Of a DNA stretch of 64,000 nucleotides, positions 1 to 10,080 are shown one piece after another. The DNA is from Candidatus Poribacteria bacterium (GTDB lineage: Bacteria; Poribacteria; WGA-4E; UBA9662). Both the position numbers and the translations under genes were made by a program. Within the stretch, counting starts at the first letter, position 1. The number at the start of each line of letters is the position of its first letter. The notes under the pieces are model-generated. The model was not told where the DNA came from. It made no database searches and worked only from the letters and a program-made list of their open reading frames with translations. The stretch covers positions 1-64,000 of the forward strand of contig PAQF01000025.1 of the NCBI GenBank assembly GCA_002709695.1. The letters are read 5' to 3'.

Positions 1-723
1 AATGATCTCAAAGCCAGATTCCACAAAGCCGAAGTTGAAATCGCAGAGGCAGTCAAGGCAGGCAGAATTACCAAGAAGCAGGCTGACGAAAGACTTGAAG
101 GTCTAAGACGACGACTTGGGGCAGAAGAGCGAAATCAACGAGACCCAGCCATTATGAAAGAGAGCGAAAACGCATCACAGAACACCGCAAAGCTGATCGC
201 CGAAGCCCAATTAGCCGCCCATACCGAACAGTTGGGACCGCTCAATGAACGAGCATCACGACGTTTGGCGTTAGTCTCCAAAGGCGTCGTAGAACAGTTG
301 CTCGAAGCACGAGACGAATGGAAAGATCTAAACTTTGATGACGACATCACAAATCATCCGCTTTATCAAAAAACGATCGAAGATGTACTTACCGAAGACG
401 CATTCGACCAATACAACGCATACCAAGTGGAAAGACTAGCCTTCCGACAAAAAGTTTCACATGATTTAGTGGTGGCAAGCCTGGATACACATCTATTACT
501 TAGTGAAAATCAAAGAAAACACTTTGAGGTAATCACTGATATGGTTAACATGTGGCAACCTACTCCGATAGCAACTGGACTAGCCCTAACCCCTGTACAC
601 ACACTAATCCAACTTTCTGAACAACTAAATAATGAAGCTCTAAGCCCATGGCAATGGAACCGCTTCAACCCCGTTATAGAAGCTATTCAACCATTACTGC
701 ATGAACCAGAGTTTCAGGAATAG
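1..723 (+). CDS. hypothetical protein, 5' truncated by the window edge (charged, helix-rich)
   Basis: The frame of ORF 154-723 stays open to base 1 (NDLKARFHKAEVEIAEAVKAGRITKKQADERLEGLRRRLGAEERNQRDPAIMKES...), so the ATG at 154 is probably internal. Confidence 0.6.
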   Translation, partial: NDLKARFHKAEVEIAEAVKAGRITKKQADERLEGLRRRLGAEERNQRDPAIMKESENASQNTAKLIAEAQLAAHTEQLGPLNERASRRLALVSKGVVEQLLEARDEWKDLNFDDDITNHPLYQKTIEDVLTEDAFDQYNAYQVERLAFRQKVSHDLVVASLDTHLLLSENQRKHFEVITDMVNMWQPTPIATGLALTPVHTLIQLSEQLNNEALSPWQWNRFNPVIEAIQPLLHEPEFQE

Positions 724-782
724 GCTGACAACGACGATGTTAATAGGCGACGTGGAAAATCACAGACGTTGGAGGTTTGCTA

Positions 783-1856
783 ATGATTCCACTAAATAAG
801 AACACATTTGGTCTTGGATTGGCTTGCTTCATATTGCTGGCCACATTTCCAATCGAGAGAGTTTTTGGGCAAGACACTGTTATCCGCTACGGTCGGGGAG
901 TGCCTCCGACAGTTCGCATGATTAACAACCGAAGTCTGAACTACCTGGCAAGAACCCAGAATGAAGACGGAAGTTGGCCTGATGAACAAAACGGCCTAGG
1001 AGTAATCGGGATTTGTATCATGGCATTCATGGCCAGTGGAGAAGATCCCGACTTCGGACCTTATGCCACTCATATTCGTAAAGGGCTACGCAACATTATC
1101 GTCAACCAAGACCCGAAAACCGGACACCTCAGTGGCCCCGGTCATGGTTCGATGTACCATCACGGTTTTGCCATGTTAGCCCTATCTGAAGCGTATGGTG
1201 CCGTGGACGAACAACTGCTCTGGCAAGGAATTGAGGTTCCCGCCGATTGGCAACGTACCATCAGCCGAACCTTGGAACTGGCAGTGCGTTGTGCCTTGAC
1301 GGCGCAAAAGAAGAACCCGTGGGGCGCCTGGCGGTACTCTCCAGACTCACAAGACGCTGATACAACAGTATCTGGAACCGTATTGATGGGTTTACTGGGT
1401 GCACGAAATGCCGGTATCGAGATACCCAATGAGGCCATTGACAAAGCCCTAAGTTTTTTCCGTACCAACACCATGCGAGACGGAAACATCTCTTACCAAC
1501 CCGCCAGCAGTCACGGTGACGGTATAACTCGGACGGCAATCGGAACACTGATTTACGCAATCGGAAAAAGGAAAGACTTGTTGGAATACAAAACCGCCTT
1601 GAAGTTCATCAAAAAACGAATCGATCAGGATACTGATTCACACCCATTCTACAATCGCTATTACATGGCTCAAGCATTGTTTCAAAGTGACTTTGAAGCC
1701 TGGAAATCTTGGAATCGGCGAACCATTGAACATCTTCAAAGAATGCAGGAAGAAGACGGGAGTTTCAGTAGCTCTCATGGGCGAGCTTATGGGACAGGAA
1801 TGTCCGTTCTGTCTTTGGCACTAAACTATCGCCTATTGCCCGTTTACGAAAGATAA
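783..1856 (+). CDS. prenyltransferase/squalene-oxidase-repeat (alpha/alpha toroid) family secreted protein
   Basis: Repeats such as SLNYLARTQNEDGSWPDEQNGLGVIGICIMAF, HGSMYHHGFAMLALSEAYG and HLQRMQEEDGSFSSSHGRAYGTGMSVLSLAL; signal peptide; GGAGG at 771-775 favours ATG 783 over TTG 777. Confidence 0.75.
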   Translation: MIPLNKNTFGLGLACFILLATFPIERVFGQDTVIRYGRGVPPTVRMINNRSLNYLARTQNEDGSWPDEQNGLGVIGICIMAFMASGEDPDFGPYATHIRKGLRNIIVNQDPKTGHLSGPGHGSMYHHGFAMLALSEAYGAVDEQLLWQGIEVPADWQRTISRTLELAVRCALTAQKKNPWGAWRYSPDSQDADTTVSGTVLMGLLGARNAGIEIPNEAIDKALSFFRTNTMRDGNISYQPASSHGDGITRTAIGTLIYAIGKRKDLLEYKTALKFIKKRIDQDTDSHPFYNRYYMAQALFQSDFEAWKSWNRRTIEHLQRMQEEDGSFSSSHGRAYGTGMSVLSLALNYRLLPVYER

Positions 1857-1869
1857 ACTTGAGGAAATC

Positions 1870-4431
1870 ATGCGCTGGCATTTAAAGGTAATCATCACAG
1901 TCGCAGTGTTGGTAGCTTTGCAGCTAGTAACATTGCAGGCTCAGGAACCAGTGGCACGTTTACGCTGGAAAAATGGAGACGTTCTTCCTGGTAAACTGTT
2001 AGAAAGCAAAGCAGGACAAGTTCACTGGACTTCACCGTACTTTTTAGATAACTTAACAATCAGTGTAGATACACTAGATTCCATTCTGTTCCCCAAACAA
2101 TCCATTCCACCAACTGAAACTTTTCGGGTGAGTACGGTATCAGGCGATGTCTGGATAGCAGACCTGATCGGTGCAGATAACAACACATTCCTTTTTTCCA
2201 GCAAACGCCATGGTCAAGTTCGGGTTAACCGTAACGTCATCTATACACTCAACCAACAAAGACATCCTAACCTCGTCTTCGATGGTTCAAACCTGCAAAA
2301 TTGGAACTTACCACAGACAGGTGGAATTAAAGACATGACCTACAAAGTCTACAAAATGGAGCAAGGACAGCAGGATGAATTGTGGGAAAAAGAAAGATTT
2401 CCTGATTTTTCGAAACTACCCCCACAAAAGCAAGGAAGTTTCGAAACCGGATGGTTGGACCCCAAACTCGCCGAAATGGAAGACAACTTCAGTATGGTGT
2501 TTGAGGGGCGGCTTGATATGAACGAAACTGGTGAGTATACATTCGAACTAGCGTCAGATGATGGATCACGTCTACTCATTGATGGGCAACCAGTTGTTAA
2601 AGCTAGAGCAGGAGTAACCGGAAAAACTAAGATCAAACTCACTGCGGGTTATCATACCTTACGTGTGGAATATTTTGAAGTTGGAGGGACTGAATCGCTA
2701 CTTGCTTGGTGGACAGGGCCAGATTTGGTAAGAATTCCCCTTTCTAGGACCAAGGTAGAAAACGATTGGCACCAAGGTCTTGGAGATCGTCCACAGACCA
2801 ATCGCACCAAGGCTAAAATCTTCCGTGCACTCGAATGGCCAAAGCGTTTTGAGATTAATCTAGAGCTTACATCTACCGAAAGTCCACGTTTTGTCCTGGC
2901 TCTCGGCAATAACCTCGAAGAAGCATTACGACTTGAAACTTGGGGAAATGAGCTGGTACTGGTACAAAACACACTTTTCGAACCAGTACTAACCATCAAA
3001 AAGGAACAACAAAAGGTTCATTTACAACTCGCTTTGGACAGTGTCTCCGGCGTAATGCAGGTGTTTGACTTTACAGGACGTTTGCTCGTCGAATTAAATG
3101 GCGTCCAACTGGTTGAAGACGACTCTGGATTATATATCCATAACCGAGGTCAGGATCTAACAGTGCAACACTTGCGCGTCTATCACCAAGCAACCAGGGG
3201 AGCGAAACAGCAAGTGGACCCTTCCAGACCAAGAGTTTATATGATTAACGGACAAATCATATATGGACGACTATTTATTGAAGATGGCAACGCGTACGTT
3301 TTGAATGATGATCAGACTCAGCACAATATCAATTTAGAACAGATCGACCGCATTGCACACCCTGACATTAAATTAGCAACAGTCAATGACACGACTGAAA
3401 TATTCTACACTGATGGAGGAATTGTACGCGGCCAAATCCAAACCCTGAATTCAGATCAAGTCACATTGCAAACAGCATTTTCAGAAAAGCCAGTAGCTTG
3501 TGCACTTTCTGGAGCATCGATACTTCGACTATCCTCCTTAACTCCCGAAAAAAGAAAAAATGAGCAAAACCAAGATAAGGACAAACTCTTTTGCGTCTCA
3601 GGTCTTCTGCACGGACAACTTTCATTCTCTGCTTCCAACTCACCCCTTCGCTGGAAGTTCGATGGAGCGAGGAAACCTGTGCGACTGTCCGATGCGGTAG
3701 AAGCTCGAGTAGAACGTAACAGGGATTTATTAGCCAACCCAACTTTCGACACCAAGACCTTTCCGGAACTACTGCATCTGAAGAACCAAGAAATCATCCC
3801 TTGTAAAATCAAGTCGTATAACAAGGAAACTCTGGCTTTTAAATCACCATTCATTACCATCGGCAAAATTGATTCAGGACATGTAAAAGGAATAAAGTTC
3901 GCAAACGAAATGCTTGGAGTTGGGAACAAAGAATCTTTCAGTATCGACGACGTAAAACTGGACCGCGCGTTAACCATTCCACGTTTCAACCGCGACAATC
4001 CACCAAGTCATATACTAGTAGCAAAAACTGGAGATTTAATGCGAGGAAGTTTGCTGGGCATCAGCGGGCAGGCGATACAGTTTGAATCTAAGCTACGAAC
4101 GATGAACATCCCTATCAACCGCATAGCAATAGCGGTCAATGTTAGCATACTGAAAGAAAATCTGGACACCCCCAGAAGCCATCGCCTAACTAGCCACAAA
4201 GTCCGAGCGACCTTGACGGATGGCTCAGCCTTAGTTTGTGAAGTTCTCGCATCCAAGGACGGTAAGCTGTTGGGCCATTCAGAAATCTACGGAAAGATGG
4301 AAATCCCCATCACGTACATTCAACATTTGACCTTCGGTGATTTTGAAAAAGAGAAACTCGAATCTCCATTTGACGAATGGATCGTTCATCAAAGCAAAGA
4401 GCCAGAATACAGCAAAAAAACATCCCCTTAG
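1870..4431 (+). CDS. secreted PA14-domain protein flanked by degenerate short beta repeats
   Basis: N-terminal signal peptide; PA14-like core FSMVFEGRLDMNETGEYTFELASDDGSRLLIDGQPVV...GYHTLRVEYFEVGGTESLLAWWTGP. Confidence 0.75.
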   Translation: MRWHLKVIITVAVLVALQLVTLQAQEPVARLRWKNGDVLPGKLLESKAGQVHWTSPYFLDNLTISVDTLDSILFPKQSIPPTETFRVSTVSGDVWIADLIGADNNTFLFSSKRHGQVRVNRNVIYTLNQQRHPNLVFDGSNLQNWNLPQTGGIKDMTYKVYKMEQGQQDELWEKERFPDFSKLPPQKQGSFETGWLDPKLAEMEDNFSMVFEGRLDMNETGEYTFELASDDGSRLLIDGQPVVKARAGVTGKTKIKLTAGYHTLRVEYFEVGGTESLLAWWTGPDLVRIPLSRTKVENDWHQGLGDRPQTNRTKAKIFRALEWPKRFEINLELTSTESPRFVLALGNNLEEALRLETWGNELVLVQNTLFEPVLTIKKEQQKVHLQLALDSVSGVMQVFDFTGRLLVELNGVQLVEDDSGLYIHNRGQDLTVQHLRVYHQATRGAKQQVDPSRPRVYMINGQIIYGRLFIEDGNAYVLNDDQTQHNINLEQIDRIAHPDIKLATVNDTTEIFYTDGGIVRGQIQTLNSDQVTLQTAFSEKPVACALSGASILRLSSLTPEKRKNEQNQDKDKLFCVSGLLHGQLSFSASNSPLRWKFDGARKPVRLSDAVEARVERNRDLLANPTFDTKTFPELLHLKNQEIIPCKIKSYNKETLAFKSPFITIGKIDSGHVKGIKFANEMLGVGNKESFSIDDVKLDRALTIPRFNRDNPPSHILVAKTGDLMRGSLLGISGQAIQFESKLRTMNIPINRIAIAVNVSILKENLDTPRSHRLTSHKVRATLTDGSALVCEVLASKDGKLLGHSEIYGKMEIPITYIQHLTFGDFEKEKLESPFDEWIVHQSKEPEYSKKTSP

Positions 4432-4513
4432 GTTATACACCCCACATTCAACACAATACACACCAACGAGCAAAAATTATATTAAAGTGAAAACCTTTCA
4501 AGAGAACCCAGAG

Positions 4514-5599
4514 CTATGTGATATCCAACATTCGATCGAGTGATACTTTTGCCCAGTAGCTGATATCCTGAGGAACACTAATCTGATTCACAACCTCATC
4601 TTCAAGCAAATTCTCGAGGGACCATAATACATGCGGGGCATCAATCCGGTTCATAGTTGTACAAAGACACATATTTGGATCAATTGAAGTAATAAATTTA
4701 TCCTGATGTTCCCGAGCAAGCCGATTAACCAAATGCATCTCCGTACCAATTGCCCAAGATGATCCGGCGGGAGCCTCTTCAATCGTTTTTATGATGAAAG
4801 CAGTTGATCCATTCAAATCAGATTCCTGAACAACTTCATAACGGCATTCTGGATGCACAAGAATTTGAATGTCCGGAATTTGCTCACGAAGCCTTTTAAT
4901 CTGTTTAGTTGTAAACAGTTGATGTACTGGACAACAACCTTTCCAAAGGATAAGTTTCGATTTCTCAATTTCTTCTTCGGTGTTACCACCCAAGTCTTCA
5001 TATGGATCCCAGAGAATCATTTCGTCCAGATCAATACCATATTTAACGCCAGTGTTTCGCCCCAAATGTTGATCAGGAAAAAAGAGAAGTCGATCCTTTT
5101 GTGCTGTACCCCATTCCAGAACAGCCCCAGCGTTTGACGATGTACATACAGCACCATCATGTTGACCGACAAAAGCTTTCAAATCAGCGGTACAATTAAT
5201 GTAAGTAATAGGCATTGTCCCATTGCCAGCAACATCATTTAACTGCTCCCAGCATTCTTCCACCAGATCCAAATCTGCCATATCAGCCATATGGCAACCA
5301 GCATTCAAATCCGGTAAGTTCACTTTCTGATGGTCTTCACTAAGGATATCAGCACTTTCTGCCATAAAGTGCACACCACAAAAAACAATATAGTCTACTT
5401 CTGGACGGCTTGATGCAAGCTGGGATAATTTCAGTGAATCACCACGATAATCAGCAAAACGAATTACTTCATCACGTTGATAGTGGTGTCCTAATATAAC
5501 AAGTCGATTTCCTAACTCTTCCTTTGCTTTATATATGCGTTCGTCAACTTCTTGCTCTGTTAATTTATAATATTTATCTGGGATGGGCTGCGAATACAT
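4514..5599 (-). CDS. nadA: quinolinate synthase NadA
   Basis: RLVILGHHYQRDEVIRFADYRGDSLKLSQLA, VHPECRYEVV, IDPNMCLCTTMNRI. Start taken at internal ATG 5599 (MYSQPIPDKYYKL). Confidence 0.93.
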   Translation of the reverse strand: MYSQPIPDKYYKLTEQEVDERIYKAKEELGNRLVILGHHYQRDEVIRFADYRGDSLKLSQLASSRPEVDYIVFCGVHFMAESADILSEDHQKVNLPDLNAGCHMADMADLDLVEECWEQLNDVAGNGTMPITYINCTADLKAFVGQHDGAVCTSSNAGAVLEWGTAQKDRLLFFPDQHLGRNTGVKYGIDLDEMILWDPYEDLGGNTEEEIEKSKLILWKGCCPVHQLFTTKQIKRLREQIPDIQILVHPECRYEVVQESDLNGSTAFIIKTIEEAPAGSSWAIGTEMHLVNRLAREHQDKFITSIDPNMCLCTTMNRIDAPHVLWSLENLLEDEVVNQISVPQDISYWAKVSLDRMLDIT

Positions 5600-5973
5600 T
5601 CTAGCTACTCTCCAGTAATAAGCATACAGAAATTTGATAGAGTGTATATTAGTCATCTGGATTTGTCAAATTTTTCACACTTTTTTCACCTAAGTTTAAT
5701 GACCACACATTTGTACTGTCACATTTAGTAAGCGACCCTCACTTGAAATTTTAAAACTTAATCGTTAACATAAACCTAACAAGGATGTCATTTTGACACA
5801 CTAATATGTAAGACATCTTTATCCAAAATGGCATACTTCTCTGATAACTCAACTAGAATTCCCATAACACTCCATTTTTACATTTTGGCATTTTAATTGC
5901 CATATTGAAACTAAACAACAAACATAAATCTATAAATACAGTTACAATTCGATGGTTTTCAACAAACAAACCT

Positions 5974-5988
5974 CCCTGAATTTCAGGG
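5974..5988. promoter_or_regulatory. near-perfect palindrome CCCTGAA-T-TTCAGGG upstream of grpE (candidate operator or hairpin)
   Basis: 7-bp arms with a 1-nt centre, in the long nadA/grpE intergenic region. Confidence 0.3.
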
Positions 5989-6043
5989 TGAGACTTTTGT
6001 GTTTTTATAAAGGTTTTCTCTCAGAATTGCTGTCCATTTTTAC

Positions 6044-6073
6044 TTGACATTTTTTCGCTTATAATGGTATTTT
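6044..6073 (+). promoter_or_regulatory. candidate sigma70-type promoter upstream of grpE (TTGACA-N18-TATTTT; an overlapping TATAAT is at 6060-6065)
   Basis: Motif inspection only; the perfect TATAAT is too close (10 nt) to the TTGACA, so the exact -10 is uncertain. Confidence 0.3.
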
Positions 6074-6273
6074 AAGCCTTTCAACCACTGATAGAATTGA
6101 AGGTTTGATAAACGAGCAGTAAAGCAAGGTTACAGCACAAATTAGACACTATTTATTGTTTCCATAAACTCGGATGGAATATTTGTAAGAGGAAACTCAC
6201 CTTAATCATTTACCTTTAATACATCATTAACAAATTATTTAGGAATCCAAACCAAAAAGTTTAAGAGGTTAAT

Positions 6274-6972
6274 ATGCTAGAAGAACAGCAACCGAGCATG
6301 GAAAACCAATCAGATGTTACCGAGGAGAAAGAGACAGACATTGTTGAGGGTGATGAAGACACAGTTGTAAATGACGAAGCTGCGGAATCAGAAGAAGAAA
6401 GTGAGCCCACACCCTCTGTAGAAGATGAAATCGAACAACTGAAATCAGAGTATGAAGCGAAAATTGATCAAATGCTCCGAACAGTTGCTGAATATGAAAA
6501 TGCAAAAAAGCGTGCTATTCGTGATAAAGAAGAATTCCAAAAATACGCAGTTGAAAGTGTTATAAAGGATCTAATCCCAGTTGTAGACAGTATGAACCGT
6601 GCTATCAAAGCAGCCAAGGAGTCAACAGACTTTGACGCTCTTCACGAAGGAATTCAACTGATCCAAAAACAAATTCACAATGTTCTAGAAAGAAAAAATG
6701 TTTCAATCATTGATGCTATCGGCAAGAATTTCGACCCGAATTTGCATGAAGCAATAGCACAAGTTGAATCAGACCTTCCTGTGAATACGATTGTTGAAGA
6801 ATTTCAAGTTGGGTATAAATTGAACGACCGCGTGCTACGCGCGTCAATGGTTTCAGTTTCAGAAGGACAATCCAATCCTGAAATAAGCGAAGAAAATACA
6901 AAAGAAGACAAAAAAAACACAAAGGAAACAGAAGAATTATCCGCAGATAAGGAGGACACAACAGATGAGTAA
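6274..6972 (+). CDS. grpE: nucleotide exchange factor GrpE
   Basis: [39 protein letters not shown]...[44 protein letters not shown]; overlaps the dnaK start. Confidence 0.93.
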   Translation: MLEEQQPSMENQSDVTEEKETDIVEGDEDTVVNDEAAESEEESEPTPSVEDEIEQLKSEYEAKIDQMLRTVAEYENAKKRAIRDKEEFQKYAVESVIKDLIPVVDSMNRAIKAAKESTDFDALHEGIQLIQKQIHNVLERKNVSIIDAIGKNFDPNLHEAIAQVESDLPVNTIVEEFQVGYKLNDRVLRASMVSVSEGQSNPEISEENTKEDKKNTKETEELSADKEDTTDE

Positions 6973-8899
6973 AGTAATTGGCATTGATCTTGGAACAACA
7001 AACTCCTGCCTAGCTATTCTTGAAGGAGGAGACCCTAACGTTATACAAAACGCTGAAGGTGCTCGCACAACACCTTCGGTTGTTGCCATGTCCAAAGAAG
7101 GGGAACGTCTAGTTGGCCAACCAGCTAAGCGCCAAGCTGTAACCAATCCAGAAAACACTATTTTTTCTACCAAGCGTTTTATAGGCAGACGCTACAACGA
7201 AGTAGCAGAGGACATAAGTAAATCTCCATACAAAGTAACACAGGGAAGTAATGAAAGTGTACAAATCAAAATGGGGGATCAGGAGCACTCTCCTCCTGAA
7301 ATCTCGGCTATGGTGCTACGCAAACTAAAGGAAACAGCCGAAGATTACCTAAGTGAAGATGTAACACAGGCCGTCATTACAGTCCCAGCATACTTCAATG
7401 ACTCGCAACGTCAAGCAACCACAGATGCAGGTAAAATCGCAGGTCTTGAAGTTTTGCGAATTATCAATGAACCAACTGCGGCTGCTTTGGCTTATGGGCT
7501 GGAAAACAAAGCTGAGGAAAAAATCGCTGTTTATGATCTTGGTGGTGGTACCTTCGACATCTCAATTCTCGAAATTGGTGATGGAGTGTTTGAAGTCAAA
7601 AGTACAAATGGTGATACTAATTTGGGTGGTGACGACTTCGACCAAGAAATCGTCGACTGGCTAGCCGAAGAATTCAAAAGTGAGAATGGAATCGATCTTC
7701 GCGATGACCCGATGGCTCTCCAACGGCTTAAAGATGAAGCGGAAAAAGCGAAATGTGAATTGTCAGCCACACTCCAAACTGAAATCAACCTACCTTTCAT
7801 ATCAGCAGATGCAAGCGGCCCTAAACACCTAAATGTTTCCCTGAGTCGAGCAAAACTGGAACAATTGGTAGGTGACTTAGTTCAACGAACAATTACTCCC
7901 TGCCAACAGGCTCTAACAGATGCCGAACTCAATGCCTCTGAAATTGATCAAGTCGTTTTGGTTGGCGGGCAAACTAGAATGCCAAAAGTACAAGAACAAG
8001 TCGAAGAATTCTTCGGAAGAGAATGTCATAAAGGAGTAAATCCTGATGAAGTTGTTGCAATAGGTGCAGCAATTCAAGGTGGTGTGTTGTCTGGAGATGA
8101 GGGAGTAAAAGACATACTGCTTCTCGATGTCACGCCACTCTCACTAGGTATCGAAACCCTCGGTGGGGTCTTCAGTCGTTTGATTGAGAGAAACACAACC
8201 ATCCCAACGAAGAAAAGCCAAACTTTTTCCACGGCTGCAGATAATCAAGAATCTGTAACCATACATGTCTTACAAGGCGAACGCGAAATGTCCGTCTACA
8301 ATCGCACACTTGGCCGATTCGACTTACTTGGGATACCACCTGCTCCAAGAGGGTTACCACAAATTGAAGTCACGTTTGATATTGATGCAAACGGCATCGT
8401 TCACGTTTCTGCCAAAGATCTGGGAACCGGTAAGGAACAAAAGATCCGAATTGAGTCTTCCAGTGGCTTATCTGACACAGAAATTGACGAAATGGTCAAA
8501 GATGCTGAGTCCAATGCAGAAGAGGACAAAAATAAGAGAGAGTCTGTCGAAACCCGCAACAATGCCGACTCCTTGGTATATTCAACAGAGAAATCTCTTG
8601 AGGAATATGGAGACAGTGTATCACCAGAAGATCGAGAAGAAATACAAGGTGCAATCGACAAATTGAAAGAAACCCTGAAAGGTGAAAACCTCGAAGCTAT
8701 GAAAGCAGATACTGAGGCCCTGACTACTGCTTCCCATAAACTTGCAGAAGCCATGTACGCAAAAGCCGCCTCGGATGCACAGGCACAGGAAACTAGTGGT
8801 GAAGGCCCTAGCGAAGACTCAGGTCCAGAACCAAGCACAGATGAAACTGTGATTGATGTTGAGGCAGAAGAAGTCACTGATGAGGAAGACACAAACTAA
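6965..8899 (+). CDS. dnaK: molecular chaperone DnaK
   Basis: [22 protein letters not shown]..., [52 protein letters not shown]. Confidence 0.98.
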   Translation: MSKVIGIDLGTTNSCLAILEGGDPNVIQNAEGARTTPSVVAMSKEGERLVGQPAKRQAVTNPENTIFSTKRFIGRRYNEVAEDISKSPYKVTQGSNESVQIKMGDQEHSPPEISAMVLRKLKETAEDYLSEDVTQAVITVPAYFNDSQRQATTDAGKIAGLEVLRIINEPTAAALAYGLENKAEEKIAVYDLGGGTFDISILEIGDGVFEVKSTNGDTNLGGDDFDQEIVDWLAEEFKSENGIDLRDDPMALQRLKDEAEKAKCELSATLQTEINLPFISADASGPKHLNVSLSRAKLEQLVGDLVQRTITPCQQALTDAELNASEIDQVVLVGGQTRMPKVQEQVEEFFGRECHKGVNPDEVVAIGAAIQGGVLSGDEGVKDILLLDVTPLSLGIETLGGVFSRLIERNTTIPTKKSQTFSTAADNQESVTIHVLQGEREMSVYNRTLGRFDLLGIPPAPRGLPQIEVTFDIDANGIVHVSAKDLGTGKEQKIRIESSSGLSDTEIDEMVKDAESNAEEDKNKRESVETRNNADSLVYSTEKSLEEYGDSVSPEDREEIQGAIDKLKETLKGENLEAMKADTEALTTASHKLAEAMYAKAASDAQAQETSGEGPSEDSGPEPSTDETVIDVEAEEVTDEEDTN

Positions 8900-8900
8900 A

Positions 8901-8990
8901 ATTCCAAGTGACTCACAACCTAGTACACTTTATTATCGTATGCCTCGATCTTCTGGCATACGGTAATGATCTTTTAAATCAACTTGGAAT
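8901..8990 (+). terminator. nested stem structure between dnaK and prfA (terminator/attenuator candidate)
   Basis: Inner hairpin CGTATGCC (8937-8944)/GGCATACG (8955-8962); outer arms ATTCCAAGT (8901-8909)/ACTTGGAAT (8982-8990). Confidence 0.4.
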
Positions 8991-9006
8991 ACTTACTGGA
9001 TAGTTA

Positions 9007-10080
9007 ATGCTTAAAAATAAATTGGAAGAAATTGAAGCCAAATTTCACGAGATTGAAAAAAACTTGGTAGACCCTGAGCAAATAGCAGATCCAAAACGCC
9101 TTCATCAACTCTCCAAGATGCATGCGGATACAGCTCCTATTGTCTCAGTCTACGCCGAGTACAAAAAGTTGCTCGATGACATCGAAGAAACTGAGTTGAT
9201 TCTTGACGAAGATGATGATGATGATTTTCTAGACTTAGCAAAACAAGAACTGGAAACTCTCGTTATAAAACGAGAGAAGATGGAAGAGGAAATTAAAATT
9301 CTACTGATCCCCAAAGATCCAAATGATCATAGAAATGTTATTGTAGAAATCCGTGCGGGAACAGGTGGAGAAGAAGCAAGCCTATTTGCGGCAGAACTTT
9401 TTAGAATGTATTCTCGACATGCCGAAAAATCAAGCTGGAAAGTTGAGTTGCTGAGCCAAAGTGCAACCGGTCTGAAAGGGTTCAAAGAGGTTGTTTTCCT
9501 GATTGAAGGAGAGGATGCATACAGTAAACTTAAGTTTGAAGGTGGAACACATCGAGTTCAACGAGTACCAACCACCGAAACCAGCGGCAGAATCCATACT
9601 TCAGCTGTAACCGTAGCGGTTCTACCTGAAGCGGAAGAAGTAGACATCAAAATAGATCAGAACGATTTGCGAATTGATACATTCAGATCTTCCGGTCCTG
9701 GAGGACAAAGCGTTAACACCACTGACTCGGCCATTCGAATCACTCATCTGCCAACCAACTTAGTTGTATCCTGTCAGGACGAGAAATCTCAGCATAAAAA
9801 CAAAGCTAAGGCAATGAAAATTTTGCGATCTCGATTGCTTGAAATAACAAAGTCTGAGCAAGATGCTGAAAGAGCCGAAACGAGAAGAACAATGGTCGGC
9901 AGTGGCGACCGGAGCGAGAAAATCCGCACTTACAACTTCCCTCAAGGACGCGTAACAGACCACCGAATAGGTCTGAGTATTTACCAGCTTGAAAGCACAC
10001 TTGATGGCGAAATCGAGCCTTTCATATCCTCACTTATCTCAGCTGAAGGTGTAGAGAAACTGAAGAATCTGGAAGCGTGA
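9007..10080 (+). CDS. prfA: peptide chain release factor 1
   Basis: GGQ motif RSSGPGGQSVNTTDSAIRITHLPTNLVVSCQDEKSQHKNK; HRVQRVPTTETSGRIHTSAVTVAVLPE (RF1-type PxT region). Confidence 0.95.
   Translation: MLKNKLEEIEAKFHEIEKNLVDPEQIADPKRLHQLSKMHADTAPIVSVYAEYKKLLDDIEETELILDEDDDDDFLDLAKQELETLVIKREKMEEEIKILLIPKDPNDHRNVIVEIRAGTGGEEASLFAAELFRMYSRHAEKSSWKVELLSQSATGLKGFKEVVFLIEGEDAYSKLKFEGGTHRVQRVPTTETSGRIHTSAVTVAVLPEAEEVDIKIDQNDLRIDTFRSSGPGGQSVNTTDSAIRITHLPTNLVVSCQDEKSQHKNKAKAMKILRSRLLEITKSEQDAERAETRRTMVGSGDRSEKIRTYNFPQGRVTDHRIGLSIYQLESTLDGEIEPFISSLISAEGVEKLKNLEA

Noticed and set aside
3456-3998. 180-aa antisense ORF inside the PA14 gene
   Set aside because: Lies wholly within a confidently coding plus-strand gene; no recognisable domain.
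4337-4543. 68-aa plus-strand ORF between the PA14 gene and nadA
   Set aside because: Overlaps the 3' ends of two supported genes in a different frame; no homology signal.
8401-8892. 163-aa antisense ORF inside dnaK
   Set aside because: Opposes a certain dnaK CDS; Ser/Ala-rich composition is the mirror of dnaK codon bias.
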